64,000 nucleotides of DNA from Paulownia fortunei (taxonomy: Eukaryota; Streptophyta; Magnoliopsida; Lamiales; Paulowniaceae). Shown here piece by piece: positions 47,489 to 59,240 of this stretch. How positions within the stretch are numbered: the stretch's first letter is position 1; each line of letters begins with the position of its first letter. The position numbers were made by a program, and so were the translations under genes. The stretch covers positions 14,012,001 to 14,076,000 of the forward strand of contig CM033124.1 in the NCBI GenBank assembly GCA_019321725.1, written 5' to 3'. Under the pieces are notes generated by a model. It was not told where the DNA came from. It worked only from the letters and a program-made list of their open reading frames with translations, and did not search any database.

Positions 47489-49535
47489 AAGTATTGATAA
47501 GTCTTTGCTACTAATATTTGTATCATATCCTCACAACTGCACTATATTCACCTTTGATTTCAAAGGATAAAAATGTGTCTGAAACTTAAATTAGAAACTA
47601 GCAACTTTGTCAGTTGCTGCAAGATATTACACTTATATTATGAGCTTGATGACACCAATTTCAATTCAAATATTAGTCTTGTTTCCCCCACTTGATACGT
47701 GAGTCTGCAGCACAAGATCTGCGGATCCTTGGCAAGGCTCGCTATGTGAGGTTCCCGATCATGAAATTTGGATCCTCTTCTATGCTATGGATGAACGTCA
47801 AGTATATATTTTCTTGAATTTGTTTCATTCCCTTAAATGTATTGTATCTACTATCTTTCGCCACTGTGTGAATCTCTTGCACATTTGTGCAAGATAAGCA
47901 CAAAAATGAGAATGTAAGATAAGCACAGTTATTTGATTGAGGATTTGCATAGGAGCATCCAAGGACTCACATGAGATTGTAATGATTTATCTTCATCCTT
48001 TGGTAAATAAGCAACAGTAAAGTTTGTCAATTGTTTGTATTTTTGTTTTCTGTTTTTACTATTTCAAATTGCCAAAAATATATTTGTTCATTTTTTTCAA
48101 CAAAAAATACTACTTGTTTTTGTTTTCACTAACTAATTAAATAATATTTTTTTTCCTCTCCGCACAAGGTAATAGGATCCACACTAAATTTAATAATATT
48201 TTGTTATCTCAACATAATTTGAGTGATGAGATATTAAAAAATAATAGAATTCCCAATAAATCAAAAAATAATATTAACAAAAATAATAAGATTCATAAAT
48301 TAACGCTATTATATTGAAGTATTATTTTTATTTCAATAAATGCTACTAATTTAAATATATTTTTATTTTCGCTCAAAAAAATGGGTGCACAAAATAAAAG
48401 CGTTTTAAAATAATAAAAGGAAAAAATGAGAGAAAATACAACCAAACAAGCTCTCAGTTCGGCTTTGTAATTTGGTTGAGATGTGACAAAATTGTGGCCC
48501 AAGCTCAACTACCAACTACGAGTTCCATTAATATAAGTGATATTTCATTTTCTTGAAAATAAATTTTGGTTTTCCTTTTCGGACAAACAAAAAGTAAAAT
48601 GAGAAAAATGCTGGATATTGATAAGTAGAAGGTGGTCGAAATAAAATACTAACTACTAATTTTCAACATAATATTTTTTTAAAGATAAATTACAGAAATT
48701 ACCCGGCGTATTCACAAAAAAAATCTCATCATATTTTAAAATTACAAAATACCCTTTTAAGATTTACATTTGTTTTACAAATACTTCTCAATAGATGTAA
48801 TTTATAAAATAAAAATAAATAAGGTTATTTATAATTTTGAAAATTAACTAATTTTTTTTATAATTAGATTAAACTTAAAGAATAATTTTTATAATTTATA
48901 CTTTTTTTTTTTAAATTTGCCACATAGTTGAGATACATAAGTAGTGCAAGTGCCAAAAAATGTAAGGTAACCTTATAGTCACCAACCTCTGATTTTCTTG
49001 TTTTGATTTTCTAGCTAGTTAGTAGTTACCTTAAGAAATTGATAGAACCCAAAATATATTTTTCCCCATTTTGGGGAAGGTTTGTTTTTCTCACTGTCTA
49101 TATATAATTCTCAGCTTTCTTCAATTAAATGATTCTTTTCTTTCTTTATTTTCTTTCATTTGATAATCACGTCAAAACTTGAAACGTAAAAGATGTCATT
49201 TTTATATGAATCTTCTTGTATTTCATATTAATTCACTCCAATAAAAGATATAATACTAAATTAAAATAAAAAATTTAAAATATTTTTATATTTCCCATTC
49301 CTAAGTCTTGATTTTTGTATTTTTAATCATCCCACTTTCCACATATTGGCCATTGACTCACACCACTAGCACTCACCTGATCAAGACTTTTCAGTAAACG
49401 CCACAAACCCTTCTATCACTTGGCTGCAACTGCTCCCCCCTTGTATCCCAACAAATATTACAAAGGAACAAGGATATTACTGGATTCATTAACAATAAAC
49501 ACACTTAGTCTATGTACTAGAATTCTTTTTGCTAC
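47489..49535. other. Spacer between the two P450 genes
   Basis: The first 500 bases hold the 3' UTR of the first P450. From 48,050 to 49,300 the sequence is strongly AT-rich. The block 48,130-48,460 ends AACCAAACAAGCTCTCAG, a common border word of plant MITEs, but I could not pair the other end confidently. TATATATAA near 49,100 is too far from 49,536 to assign. No P450 remnant seen. Confidence 0.35.
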
Positions 49536-52500
49536 ATGCCCAAAAAGATTTCAATGAATATGGATGCCCTGATAAATCCCATATTCCTTTCAACTCTTGC
49601 TGCAATTCTAGCAATATGTGTAATCAAGTTTATGTTAGTACTGTCAGCTAAGGAGAGGAAAAAATACCATCCTGTTGGAGGCACAATATTCCATCTGCTG
49701 CTTAATTTTCGACAGATCCACGATTACTTGACTGATCTCACCCGAAAAAACATGACTTTCAGAATCCTTTATCTTGACAATACTGAAATCTACACTTCAG
49801 ATCCTGCATATATTGAGTACTTCCTGAAAACAAACTTTGCAAACTACGGAAAGGTACATTTCTCCCCACTCTGATTACTTGGAAAAATCAAGATTTTTAG
49901 TGCATGGAATCTTTGTCTTCTTGTTCACACTATCCATATAGTGGGATCCATATGAAATCCACTTACACGGATGATTTTCGAGGAATCCTTCATCAGTGGT
50001 TGTGAATGACTGATTTCCACATCAAAGGACATCCTTAGAATTCATACCTTCTATGTTTCTGACATCTAGCACTATAAGTGAGTGCCAAATGAAACTGATC
50101 TGTAGGTGCCAAACCTCAAGCTGGCAGCTTGAATATAGTCTTTAGTCTGGCTCAAATTCTGAACCTAAAACTCAAAACTTTACCCTAAATTTGTCGAGTT
50201 CATACCTGTTGATCAAAATATGTCAATGTAAAACGAGTTATTAGGTCTCTAAAAAGAACTGAGAATAAACGATGGTCATCAGTATTTCAGTACTAAGATT
50301 GCAATAAATCTATGTAAATGCTATTTATATACAGTGATGTAGGTGGACCTGATTAGTTAAGACGGCTCAAAGTGACTGCCTTCAGACAAGAATGAACTCA
50401 GGCAGGCTCAAGCACATAGAAGCAAGTTTAGTTTCCATAATATATTTCTATTGTCAGTTATTCGTGCAAGCAGATAACTTCATTACAGACAAACAAATAA
50501 CATTTGAAACCAATTTTTAGCTCCTAACTACATCCAAGAAAGTCTAGAATGAGAAACCAAGAAAAGAAAAACAAGAAGAACAGTTTGAGCTCTTTTGGCT
50601 TGCTCTTAGCTATGTGGGGAAAGGATTACATTTGATGTTCCTATTGCTTTTAACTTGAGTATTCGTACTTGTAATATAAGGACATAGTAGTTTGCCTTTA
50701 GCCATGGAGGGGACTGCTCTGCTTTTGTACAGAGCTACTCTTACCACCATTATTAGAATTGTGTCTGTCTAGTTGAACGAAAACTTCCCAATTCTCAACT
50801 TCTAATAGGCAGAAAACTAAAATTTGCAGGGGTCATTCCACCATGACATCTTGGAAGGACTTCTTGGAGATGGGATCTTTACAGTTGACGGTGAAAGGTG
50901 GCGACATCAAAGAAAGATGTCAAGCTATGAATTCTCCACCAGGAACCTAAGGGAATTCAGCAGTGGTGTCTTCAAAACCAATGCAGCTAAACTTGCTCGG
51001 ATAGTGTCCACATCTGTGGCCTCAAATCAGATCATAGAGATTCAAGTAAATACCTTTTGCTGATATACCACAAACTGTATCTGGATTATGATTCTTAGAA
51101 AAGGAAATCGAAATAGAATAATCATTCCTTTCACTGGAATAATGGACAAATTATTTCTCCAATCTGCAGGATTTGTTCATGAAATCTACGTTGGACTCAG
51201 TTTTCAAGGTTGTGCTTGGTGTGGATTTAGACAGCATGCGTGGAACAAATGAAGAAGGTGGTCAATTTTCCAAGGCTTTCGACAAAGCAAGTGAAATGAC
51301 CTTTTACCGTTATGTAGATGTATCCTGGAAAATTAAAAAGTTTCTTAACATTGGATCAGAGGCCACATTGAGGAACTGTATGAAAGTAGTCGATGTATTC
51401 GTTTACAAGGTTATACAAAGCAAGATTGAGCAACTGAACAAGCCAAAAGAGGACTTACCAGTGAGTTTATAGAAATAACCTTCTGATTTTTGTTTTAAGT
51501 ATGATCATTAAATACAGACTACTGGATGACAGGTGAATAAAGGAGATATTCTGTCAAGGTTCTTGGAAATGAATGAAACAGATCCCAAGTATTTGAAGGA
51601 CATAATACTTAGTTTTATGATTGCTGGGAAAGACACAACAGCTGTTACACTTTCCTGGTTTTTCTACATGATGTGCAAATACCCTGTCTTACAAGAAAAG
51701 ATCGTAAAAGAAGTTCTGGAAGCAGCCAACGTTGACGAAAATTCAAGCATTGATGAGATAGCACAGAGTATTACTGAAGAAGCACTGGATAAGATGCAGT
51801 TTCTCCATGCAGCTCTCAGTGAAACTCTCAGACTATATCCTGCAATTCCAGGGGTATTATTCAATTTCCAAGAGAATCACAACAAATTTTACATCACATA
51901 GAAGCTTTCTTACAACATCAGTTTCATTGATCTCATTATTTTTTCTTTTGTATATCTCCAACAAAACCAGGATGGAAAGATGTGTTTTTCAGATGACACT
52001 TTCCCAGATGGATTCAGTGTGAAGAAAGGGAATCTGGTGTCATATCTACCTTATGCTATGGGCAGGATGAAATCTTTATGGGGTGAGGATGCAGAGGAGT
52101 TCCGGCCAGAGAGATGGCTTGATGAAAATGGAACGTTCCAGCAAGAAAGTTCTTTTAAATTCACAGCCTTTCAGGTAAGAATTCTTTTTCCTTCAATCCT
52201 ACGCTAGGAATGGAGTGCGAAAATGGACATAGGGGACGAATTTTTTTTCCTTTTTAGAAATAGTAAATGGAGAAATATTTTTTTATTATTTGGAGGCTAA
52301 ATTTTTAAATTTTAATAATTTTATATATAAAATTTAAAAAAAATTGGAGTTGAGGCGCGACCGGCCCGCCCCCAACTCCGCCAGTGACTATGCTATAAAA
52401 CACCAAGAGAGGTGATGTGGTGTGTCTTTCATATTGACGAGCTTAATTCGTTCCAAAGAACTGATTGAGCAGTGGGTTTAAGTGGAATGACGAGCCCCTA

Positions 52501-53043
52501 AACACCAACAGACATCCGGTTTATCCTGACGATAACCTTCAAACCATCAGAAAGGCCGGAATATATTGACAATAACTATCCAACGATCGAATTAGAATTA
52601 GGCCCTTTTATTACTAATGAACTCAGGGTCATCAACAGGAAAAGGTTCCAAATAAACATTGAACAAAAAAGAGATCACTGTTGTTGTCAACCTCATAACT
52701 TTTCTTTATGGACTGGCAGAAGGGAAAAAGCAATCTCTTTGATTCTCCCATTGAGTTTCATTTTCACCTAACTTATTTCCTTCAATGACTACTAGATTTG
52801 CATGTTATACTGACCCCAAAATTGGATATTGGAACTCTTTTTCGGTTCATGACAGGCAGGTCCGAGAATCTGTTTGGGAAAAGAGTTTGCTTACAGGCAG
52901 ATGAAGGTTTTTGCATCAGTCTTGCTGGTGCCTTCTCATTTAAGTTGGCTGATGAACACAAACCTGTGAACTACAGAACCACGCTAGCACTGCAGATCGA
53001 CGGAGGCCTCCATCTTCGTGCTAGCCGCAGGATAGCACAATGA
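49536..53043 (+). CDS. Cytochrome P450, CYP704 family, second tandem copy with frameshifted last exon
   Basis: This paralogue of the upstream P450 has identical intron placement: 49536-49853, 50830-51045, 51170-51460, 51533-51853, 51971-52174 and 52856-53043. Landmarks are a single N-terminal anchor (about 12-34), WRHQRKMSSYEFS, a canonical I-helix AGKDTT (306-311), ETLR (372-375), FRPERW and the haem loop AGPRICLG with Cys456. In the last exon the frame is correct through KVFASVLL (to 52927). The family-like continuation (AFSFKLADEH, NYRTTLALQIDGGLHL, stop at 53041-53043) lies in another reading frame, as if one base were missing. As written, translation adds 13 unrelated residues and stops at 52967-52969, losing about 38 C-terminal residues and giving about 487 instead of about 512. 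Either a sequence error or a real loss-of-function allele. The start could also be the ATG at 49554 or 49560. Confidence 0.88.
52200..52400. mobile_element. Possible transposon fragment in the last intron of the second P450
   Basis: The first half of intron 5 holds AT-rich sequence running into a short GC-rich block (GGCGCGACCGGCCCGCCCCC, 52353-52372) quite unlike the rest of the intron. The corresponding intron of the first P450 is 98 bases; this one is 681. The excess length and abrupt base-composition change suggest an insertion, but no terminal repeats were identified. Confidence 0.35.
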
Positions 53044-56000
53044 AATACAAATGTAATAAAAAATATAATAAAATTTGTAATAAAAGATTCTGTCCGTTTT
53101 TCTTGTACATATCTTTCTGTAATAATTCCATTTGTTTTGAATTTTCTTACTTTAATTTTGTCCAATTATTATGCAAATCATATTCTAGTGATTTGACTCG
53201 TACTATCAAGAAGTTGATAATTGGGGTGAGGTCGAGGTTCAATTTTTTTAAAATTAATAATAAGTTTTATTTTTAAATCTCACCTATAAGTATTAGTCTA
53301 TTGTTATAGAAGCTTTGATTGAGCTAGTTTGGTTTTATTTTTAATATCATTTTCATACATTCGATATTTCTAGGTAAGTCTGAAAATATTTTAAAATGTG
53401 ATTTAGTAAGTATATTTTTAAAAAATTAATGTTATTTTTTATAAAAAATGGACAAAATATATCCGTTTTTTAATATTTAAATATTAAAAATTAGTGAAAA
53501 TTTTATAAATTCTGACAAACACCGTGTTACAATATCCATGTCTTTATATGTCCGAAGCATGATTTTTTTTCCTGTTTTTTTAAAATTTATTAGTTTGTTA
53601 AGATTATTTTTTAATGTAAAATGATAAAATATATTATTCTATAAAATAAAATATAAAAATTATTCTGTGTTATAAATTAATGTCAGGTAAAGATCTTACA
53701 CGTGGAGTTTGATTTTGAGAAGAGACAAGAGCCCAGCCCCACGTGGGGTTTAATTCAAGTTTGGATTGCGGACTTTGATGGGGCAAATCATGTGGGCCAT
53801 TGACCCAATGTTTGATCAAAGTCAAGATTTTCTGTAGGAAATGGTCCAACCAAGCCCCACATGGCATTCTTAATTCTAATTCACATTCTGAAAAAAAAGA
53901 AAGAAAGAAAGAAAGAAAGTCCCACATATATACTTTCACTGTAAAAAACAGTAAATTTAATTATTTTGATATATTATTTTTTAAAAATAAATTTTTAAGT
54001 ATTTTATTTTTTATAATTAATTATTTTGATATTTTGTTATCTAAAAATAAATTTTAAATATTTTATTGTTTGAATTGATATTTTGCTTCCCTTCTTTAAT
54101 TTTATATTAAATTTCATCAAAATATTTTTTGTCAGCTACTGTCGTCCATTTTTCTTTATTTTTTAAAGTAAAAATAAAAAAATAAATTATAGTATTTTTT
54201 TATTATTGTCAATGAATATATGATAAATTATGATACTTTTATTGTAAATAATATCAATTGCAATATCATTGACAAAAATACTGTCATTATTTATGACAGA
54301 AGTATCACCATTTATCGTGTTTTCACCAAATACAATAATAAAAGTATTATGATATATTTTTTTATTTTTTGCATAAATAATGTGGAAAAAGCTTATGAAT
54401 AGTATTTTAACAAAAATTTGATCTGAAAATTATAATGAAAAATAAAATATTATAATAAATATAAATTAAAAAAATAAATATTGAAAATTTCTAAAATTTA
54501 CTTTTGAGTAGTAACGTGCTAAAATGATAAAATTTTGGAGTTAAAGTTTGATTTATCCTTATAAAATTTCTCCTTTATTTTCTTTGAATTTTCAATTGAC
54601 ACTTTGCAAGACTTTTCCTTGTTTTGCTTTACTTTTTAACAATTTTTGCTTTTTTCTTTTCTTTGGGTGTTCCTAAATCTTGCCCTTGATCAATCAGCAA
54701 ACATCTGTCATGTACAATAGTGACAAAATATAAATGAGAATGTGAAAATTTTCACTAAAATTTATATATGTAATAATAAATTTTTATTTTGCCATAATAT
54801 AATTTTCATAACTTATAATAGTAAAAATTATATTTAAATTTTTACTACTAAATTTAATATCAGTACAATATAATGACAATTATATTAATTAGCACTATAT
54901 ATATATATCAGTGATACCTTTTTACACATTTTTTTTGGGTTAAATAGTGACTATTTTTACACAATTTTTATTACTATTTAAATTGTAAAATTCATTATTA
55001 TGATGAATAAAAAATTCTTGACACTTAATACATATAATTAATAACAAATTCGATATTCTCACTTTTACTTAGTATCACTAACATTTTTTTAGGTAATAAT
55101 ATGTACACAACATGATAGAGAATTGAAAAAATTGATTGTTAACAAAATCAAGGTCAAAGATGTTTTAGGTGATGGAATCTCAAATTTAAAATTCAACTCG
55201 AGCAATTATTAACTATTTATATCTCATTCTTAATTCAAATTGACATGTATATTAAAAAATAAATCTAAATTAAAATTATGAGTTAAATTATTAATATATC
55301 ACCAAAAAAAGAAAAAAAATAACTTGGGGTGACTTATAAAATGTAGCATAATAGCTCCCTTAATTGAGACATCTAAATTGAGACATTATTAGTACCCAAC
55401 TTGCCTATATGACACAAATTTTTGGTAAGAATTGGAATGACATTTCTTTCCATTTCCCAACAAAAAGATCTAAGAAAGAAAAAAAGCTTCCCATTGATTA
55501 AAAAGTTTGAAGGTTTCTCAATCAACTCTACTTTTCCTTTCCACCTTTTCTCTTTTCATCTTTTTCAAAGCTTCTTGGTTAAGAGACTACACTACTTTTT
55601 TTTGTTTTCTTTTTCATATTTTCTCATTTAATATTTTAAAAAACTAAAGAAATCAAATCATGGGAAAATGATATACTCGAATATGATTTTAGGGTTACAT
55701 GTTATATTTTATTTATTTATTTTTTTGAAATACAATATTGAACCTTATTTATAATAAACTCGTACTTTTAAATTATTTTACAGTCCACTTAATTCTTTAT
55801 TTACAAAAAAATATCTATAAAAAAAGTTGACCCATGCTCTATAAGAAATATTATGCTTACTACAATTATTTGTATATGGAGGTATCCCTTTCTTATTCTC
55901 ATAAAAATATTGATCTGTGATGATGAAAATATAAAAAATTTGAATTTTGTTTTTTTTGTGTATATGCCATTAGTATTTGTTACTGAGGGAAAATCATAAA

Positions 56001-57128
56001 CTCTTAAAATTTCATTAGGTTTCAACTTTGTATTGTACAAGTCTTTGAAATAGATTCATAAGGATGTTATTTTAGTATTCTTCTCTTAAATAAAATGCCA
56101 TTTCTGGTTTTTATAGGGTAAATCAAATATTTTGTTAATATATGATGTCATCACAAATTCATTTAAATTATTTCAACTAAATCATCAACAATTCATATGA
56201 ACAAAGAATTTTTGAAAAAAAAAAAAATTTGACCCAAAAAAATACAAAACCTCATTTTAATGGTAAAAAAAAAAAAAAAAAATGTTAGTAGGAGCTTGGT
56301 GGGAAGCAATGTTTTTGTAACCCAATCGATAACTAAATATGCCTAAATATCGATTAAATTCAATTTGTTGAATTAATTTAACTATTGATGTTGGTGTGAT
56401 TGATCTAATAAAAATTGATTATATTTTTTTATATTATATAAAATAATAATATAATATATTAATTATTATGTATAAAGTAATAATAATAATAATAATTAAT
56501 TAATTAAAAAATATAATTAACAAAGCTTAAAATCTAAATACTTATATGCATATAATTAAATATTAAATTATTTTTTTTAAAAATAAAAATTTAAAAGTTA
56601 AAACAAAAAAAGGTTGTTGATCATATTTGATCGATTATTAGTTCATAGTTGAATCTGTTGAACCGACCGATTCGATTCGAATTTTAAAAAATTGGACGAG
56701 TAAGATTATAAATATTTTGAATTTTTTTGTTTTAATTTATTATTGCATTTCTTGTTCTAAATAATAAATACATATCAAGTATATATAATTTATAATAAAT
56801 ATAAATTTAAAAATATTCTATCAAAATGTATGTACAATAAAAAATATAATACCAAAATAAAACTGACAATTCAAATTTATTTATAATACCCTTCGATTTT
56901 ACTTAAATTAATTAGTCTAAATAAAAAATCTACTCATAAATTCCTACTGTACATACAATCAAAGAAATTTACATAAATAATTAAATAATACCAAGCCTTT
57001 GACTCCAAAATGAAAATCGCAGGTACACCAAAAAGCTTCACTGATAATTTTTTGCTCCCTCAGTCAATGTCAGTTGTCGTTAACACCACCCACGAAACTC
57101 CAACCCCCACGCCTCTGAATTTACCACT
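53044..57128. other. AT-rich spacer upstream of the kinase
   Basis: Four kilobases of very AT-rich DNA without coding potential. Notable items are two G-box cores at 53699-53704 and within a 12-base palindrome at 53737-53748, an (AAAG)n microsatellite at 53891-53919 and A-runs near 56,215 and 56,262-56,281. At 56,600-56,700, repeat-like words (GAACCGACCGATTCGATTCGAA) suggest a decayed transposon piece. The kinase leader is probably within the last 100 bases. Confidence 0.45.
53891..53919. repeat. (AAAG)n microsatellite
   Basis: A run of A followed by about five tandem AAAG units. Simple repeat in intergenic DNA. Confidence 0.85.
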
Positions 57129-58646
57129 ATGCCCTCCCGTCAGCTCCTATCTCCGCCGCCACCCCACCACCAAGTCAGCTACCTTGTCCCACCTCTGGCC
57201 GGCGGATTAACGGCGGCGTTTTCTTGTCTCTTCTTCCTTGTCCTCTGCTTCCGCAGAATCAGCAAGAAACGCACTGCGCCTTCCGCCTCCGATACCGAAT
57301 CCAAGAAACCCTCCCACCGTCTGTCCTACTCCCTCCTCCGCCGTGCCACCGCCAATTTCTCCCCTTCCCTCCGCCTCGGCCAAGGCGGCTTTGGCTCCGT
57401 TTACCGCGCAGACCTCAAGCCGAGCCGCCACGTGCTCAAAGACTCGGCCTTTACCTCCTCCCAGGTTGCTGTTAAGCTTATGGATTCTGGGTCTCTGCAA
57501 GGTGAGCGAGAGTTTCAGAATGAGTTGCTTTTTTCTTCCAAGATTGACTGTAAATATATTGTTTCTGTAATGGGTTTTTCATCAAACCCCAGGAAAAGGC
57601 GTATGCTTTTAGTATATGAGCTCATGACAAATGGTAGCTTGCAAGATTGCCTTTTTCATAAGAAGAGTGAGGAGTTGAGGAGTTGGGATAAGAGGTTTTT
57701 GATTGCTTTGAATATAGCTAGAGGGCTTGAGTATTTGCATCATAATTGCGATCCCCCAATTATTCACGGCGATATTAAGCCGAGTAATATTTTGTTGGAC
57801 GCCGGATTTAGTGCGAAGATTAGTGATTTTGGGTTGGCGAGGTTTAAGGTGGAGGAGAATGATGTTGTCGTGGATGAGGTTAAGAAGGAGGGTAGTTTGG
57901 GAAATGGGTTAGATGAAAATGGATCTGTAGTGGAGGAGACCGAGAGTGTGATCACAGCGAGTGGGTTTGAGGAAGTTAATGATGGTCATCATCTTGGGAG
58001 TATGGATAGGTCACCAGAAAGTGTGGTTGTGAGGGTTGAGGCTTCACCTGAGGCTGTGTTGGGGGTTGAGTTGTCACCGGAGTCAGAAGCAGCTCCTGTG
58101 GTGTCACCAGGAGCTGTGGCTACGATGGCTTCTCCATCTGATGCAATGGAGAAGATGAGTGTCTCGGAGGGTAATTTTGATAGGCTCAGTGTTGATAGTG
58201 CGGGAGAAAGAAGGGGGTGGAAGAAGAAGAAGAGTGTTTCAGGGAAAGATTGGTGGTGGAAGCAAGATACTAGAGAGGATGGGAAGTCAGGTATGGTTAA
58301 AGATTATGTGATGGAATGGATTGGGAATGAGATCAAGGAGAGGCCAAAAACTGACTGGACTGGGGCTTCCTCGAGCTCTGAGGTGATTAGGAAAATGGAG
58401 AAGAAGAAGAAGAAGAAGAAAAGAAGACAGTTAGATTGGTGGATGTCACTGGATGATGAGAAAAATGTGAAGAAGGAGAAGAGAAGACCCGCAAGGGAGT
58501 GGTGGAAGGAGGAGTACTGTGAAGAGCTTGAGAGGAAGAAAAAGAAGAAGAAGAAAAAACAGGTGCAGGGGTCAATGAGTGATGATTGTTATAGTGAAAA
58601 TTGGTGGCCGAGGGATGATGAATTATATGCTGACAGAAAGAAGAAA

Positions 58647-58684
<38 letters not shown>

Positions 58685-59240
58685 TAGAGGTAGTATGGAC
58701 TGGTGGTTGGATGGGCTTAGTGGTGAGCTTTGGAGAGCACGGAAAAATAGTTATGATACTATGAGCGGGGAGATACCAAAAAGTGGTGGTATTAGTAGCA
58801 CACCAAGCATGAGAGGAACTGTATGCTACGTTGCACCGGAGTATGGTGGTGGCGGGGACATATCCGAAAAGTGTGATGTTTATAGTTATGGGGTTCTGTT
58901 ATTAGTTCTTATTGCTGGACGTAGGCCACTTCAGGTCACTGGATCACCTATGTCGGAGTTCCAACGAGCCAATCTCCTTTCTTGGGCTCGGCATCTTGCC
59001 CGTGCCGGCAAGCTTCTCGATTTAGTAGATCAGAGCATTCAGTCATTGAATAAAGAGCAAGCCCTGCTATGCATCACAGTGGCACTGCTCTGCCTGCAGA
59101 AATCACCTTCCCGTCGGCCTTCAATGAAAGAGGTGGTGGGGATGCTGTCTGGAGATTTAGAGTGTCCCCAGTTACCAGTTGAACTTTCACCTTCGCCTCC
59201 CTCTCGCCTCCCATTCAAGTCTCACAAGAAGGGCCGGTGA
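57129..59240 (+). CDS. Receptor-like Ser/Thr kinase with a giant activation-segment insert (At5g51770-like)
   Basis: This intronless gene encodes 703 residues. A short Pro-rich N-terminus and one membrane segment (about 23-41) precede a cytoplasmic kinase domain, so there is no sizeable ectodomain. Kinase landmarks are the Gly loop GQGGFGSVY (84-92), VAVK Lys116, HGDIKPSN (213-220; Asp215 present, Gly in place of the usual Arg, hence non-RD), DFGLA (233-237), APEY (569-572), DVYSYGVLL and RRPSM. Between DFG and APE lie 339 residues, where 20-35 are usual. The insert is acidic at first, with repeated SPE/SP motifs (about 294-337). It then carries five Trp-pair modules (375-377, 437-438, 458-459, 492-493, 525-526), two poly-Lys runs and an SR repeat (507-519). 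The family arrangement, as I recall it, resembles At5g51770, At4g25390 and At1g80870. The start at MPSR is the first ATG in this frame. Confidence 0.92.

Noticed and set aside
53670..53939. An 89-codon minus-strand frame in the spacer after the P450 pair
   Set aside because: No domain, and it spans the microsatellite and palindromic G-box region; no splice or promoter support.
57010..57210. A possible upstream ORF overlapping the kinase start
   Set aside because: It would matter only if transcription starts before 57,010; nothing in the sequence places the start there, and the peptide is proline-rich low-complexity sequence.
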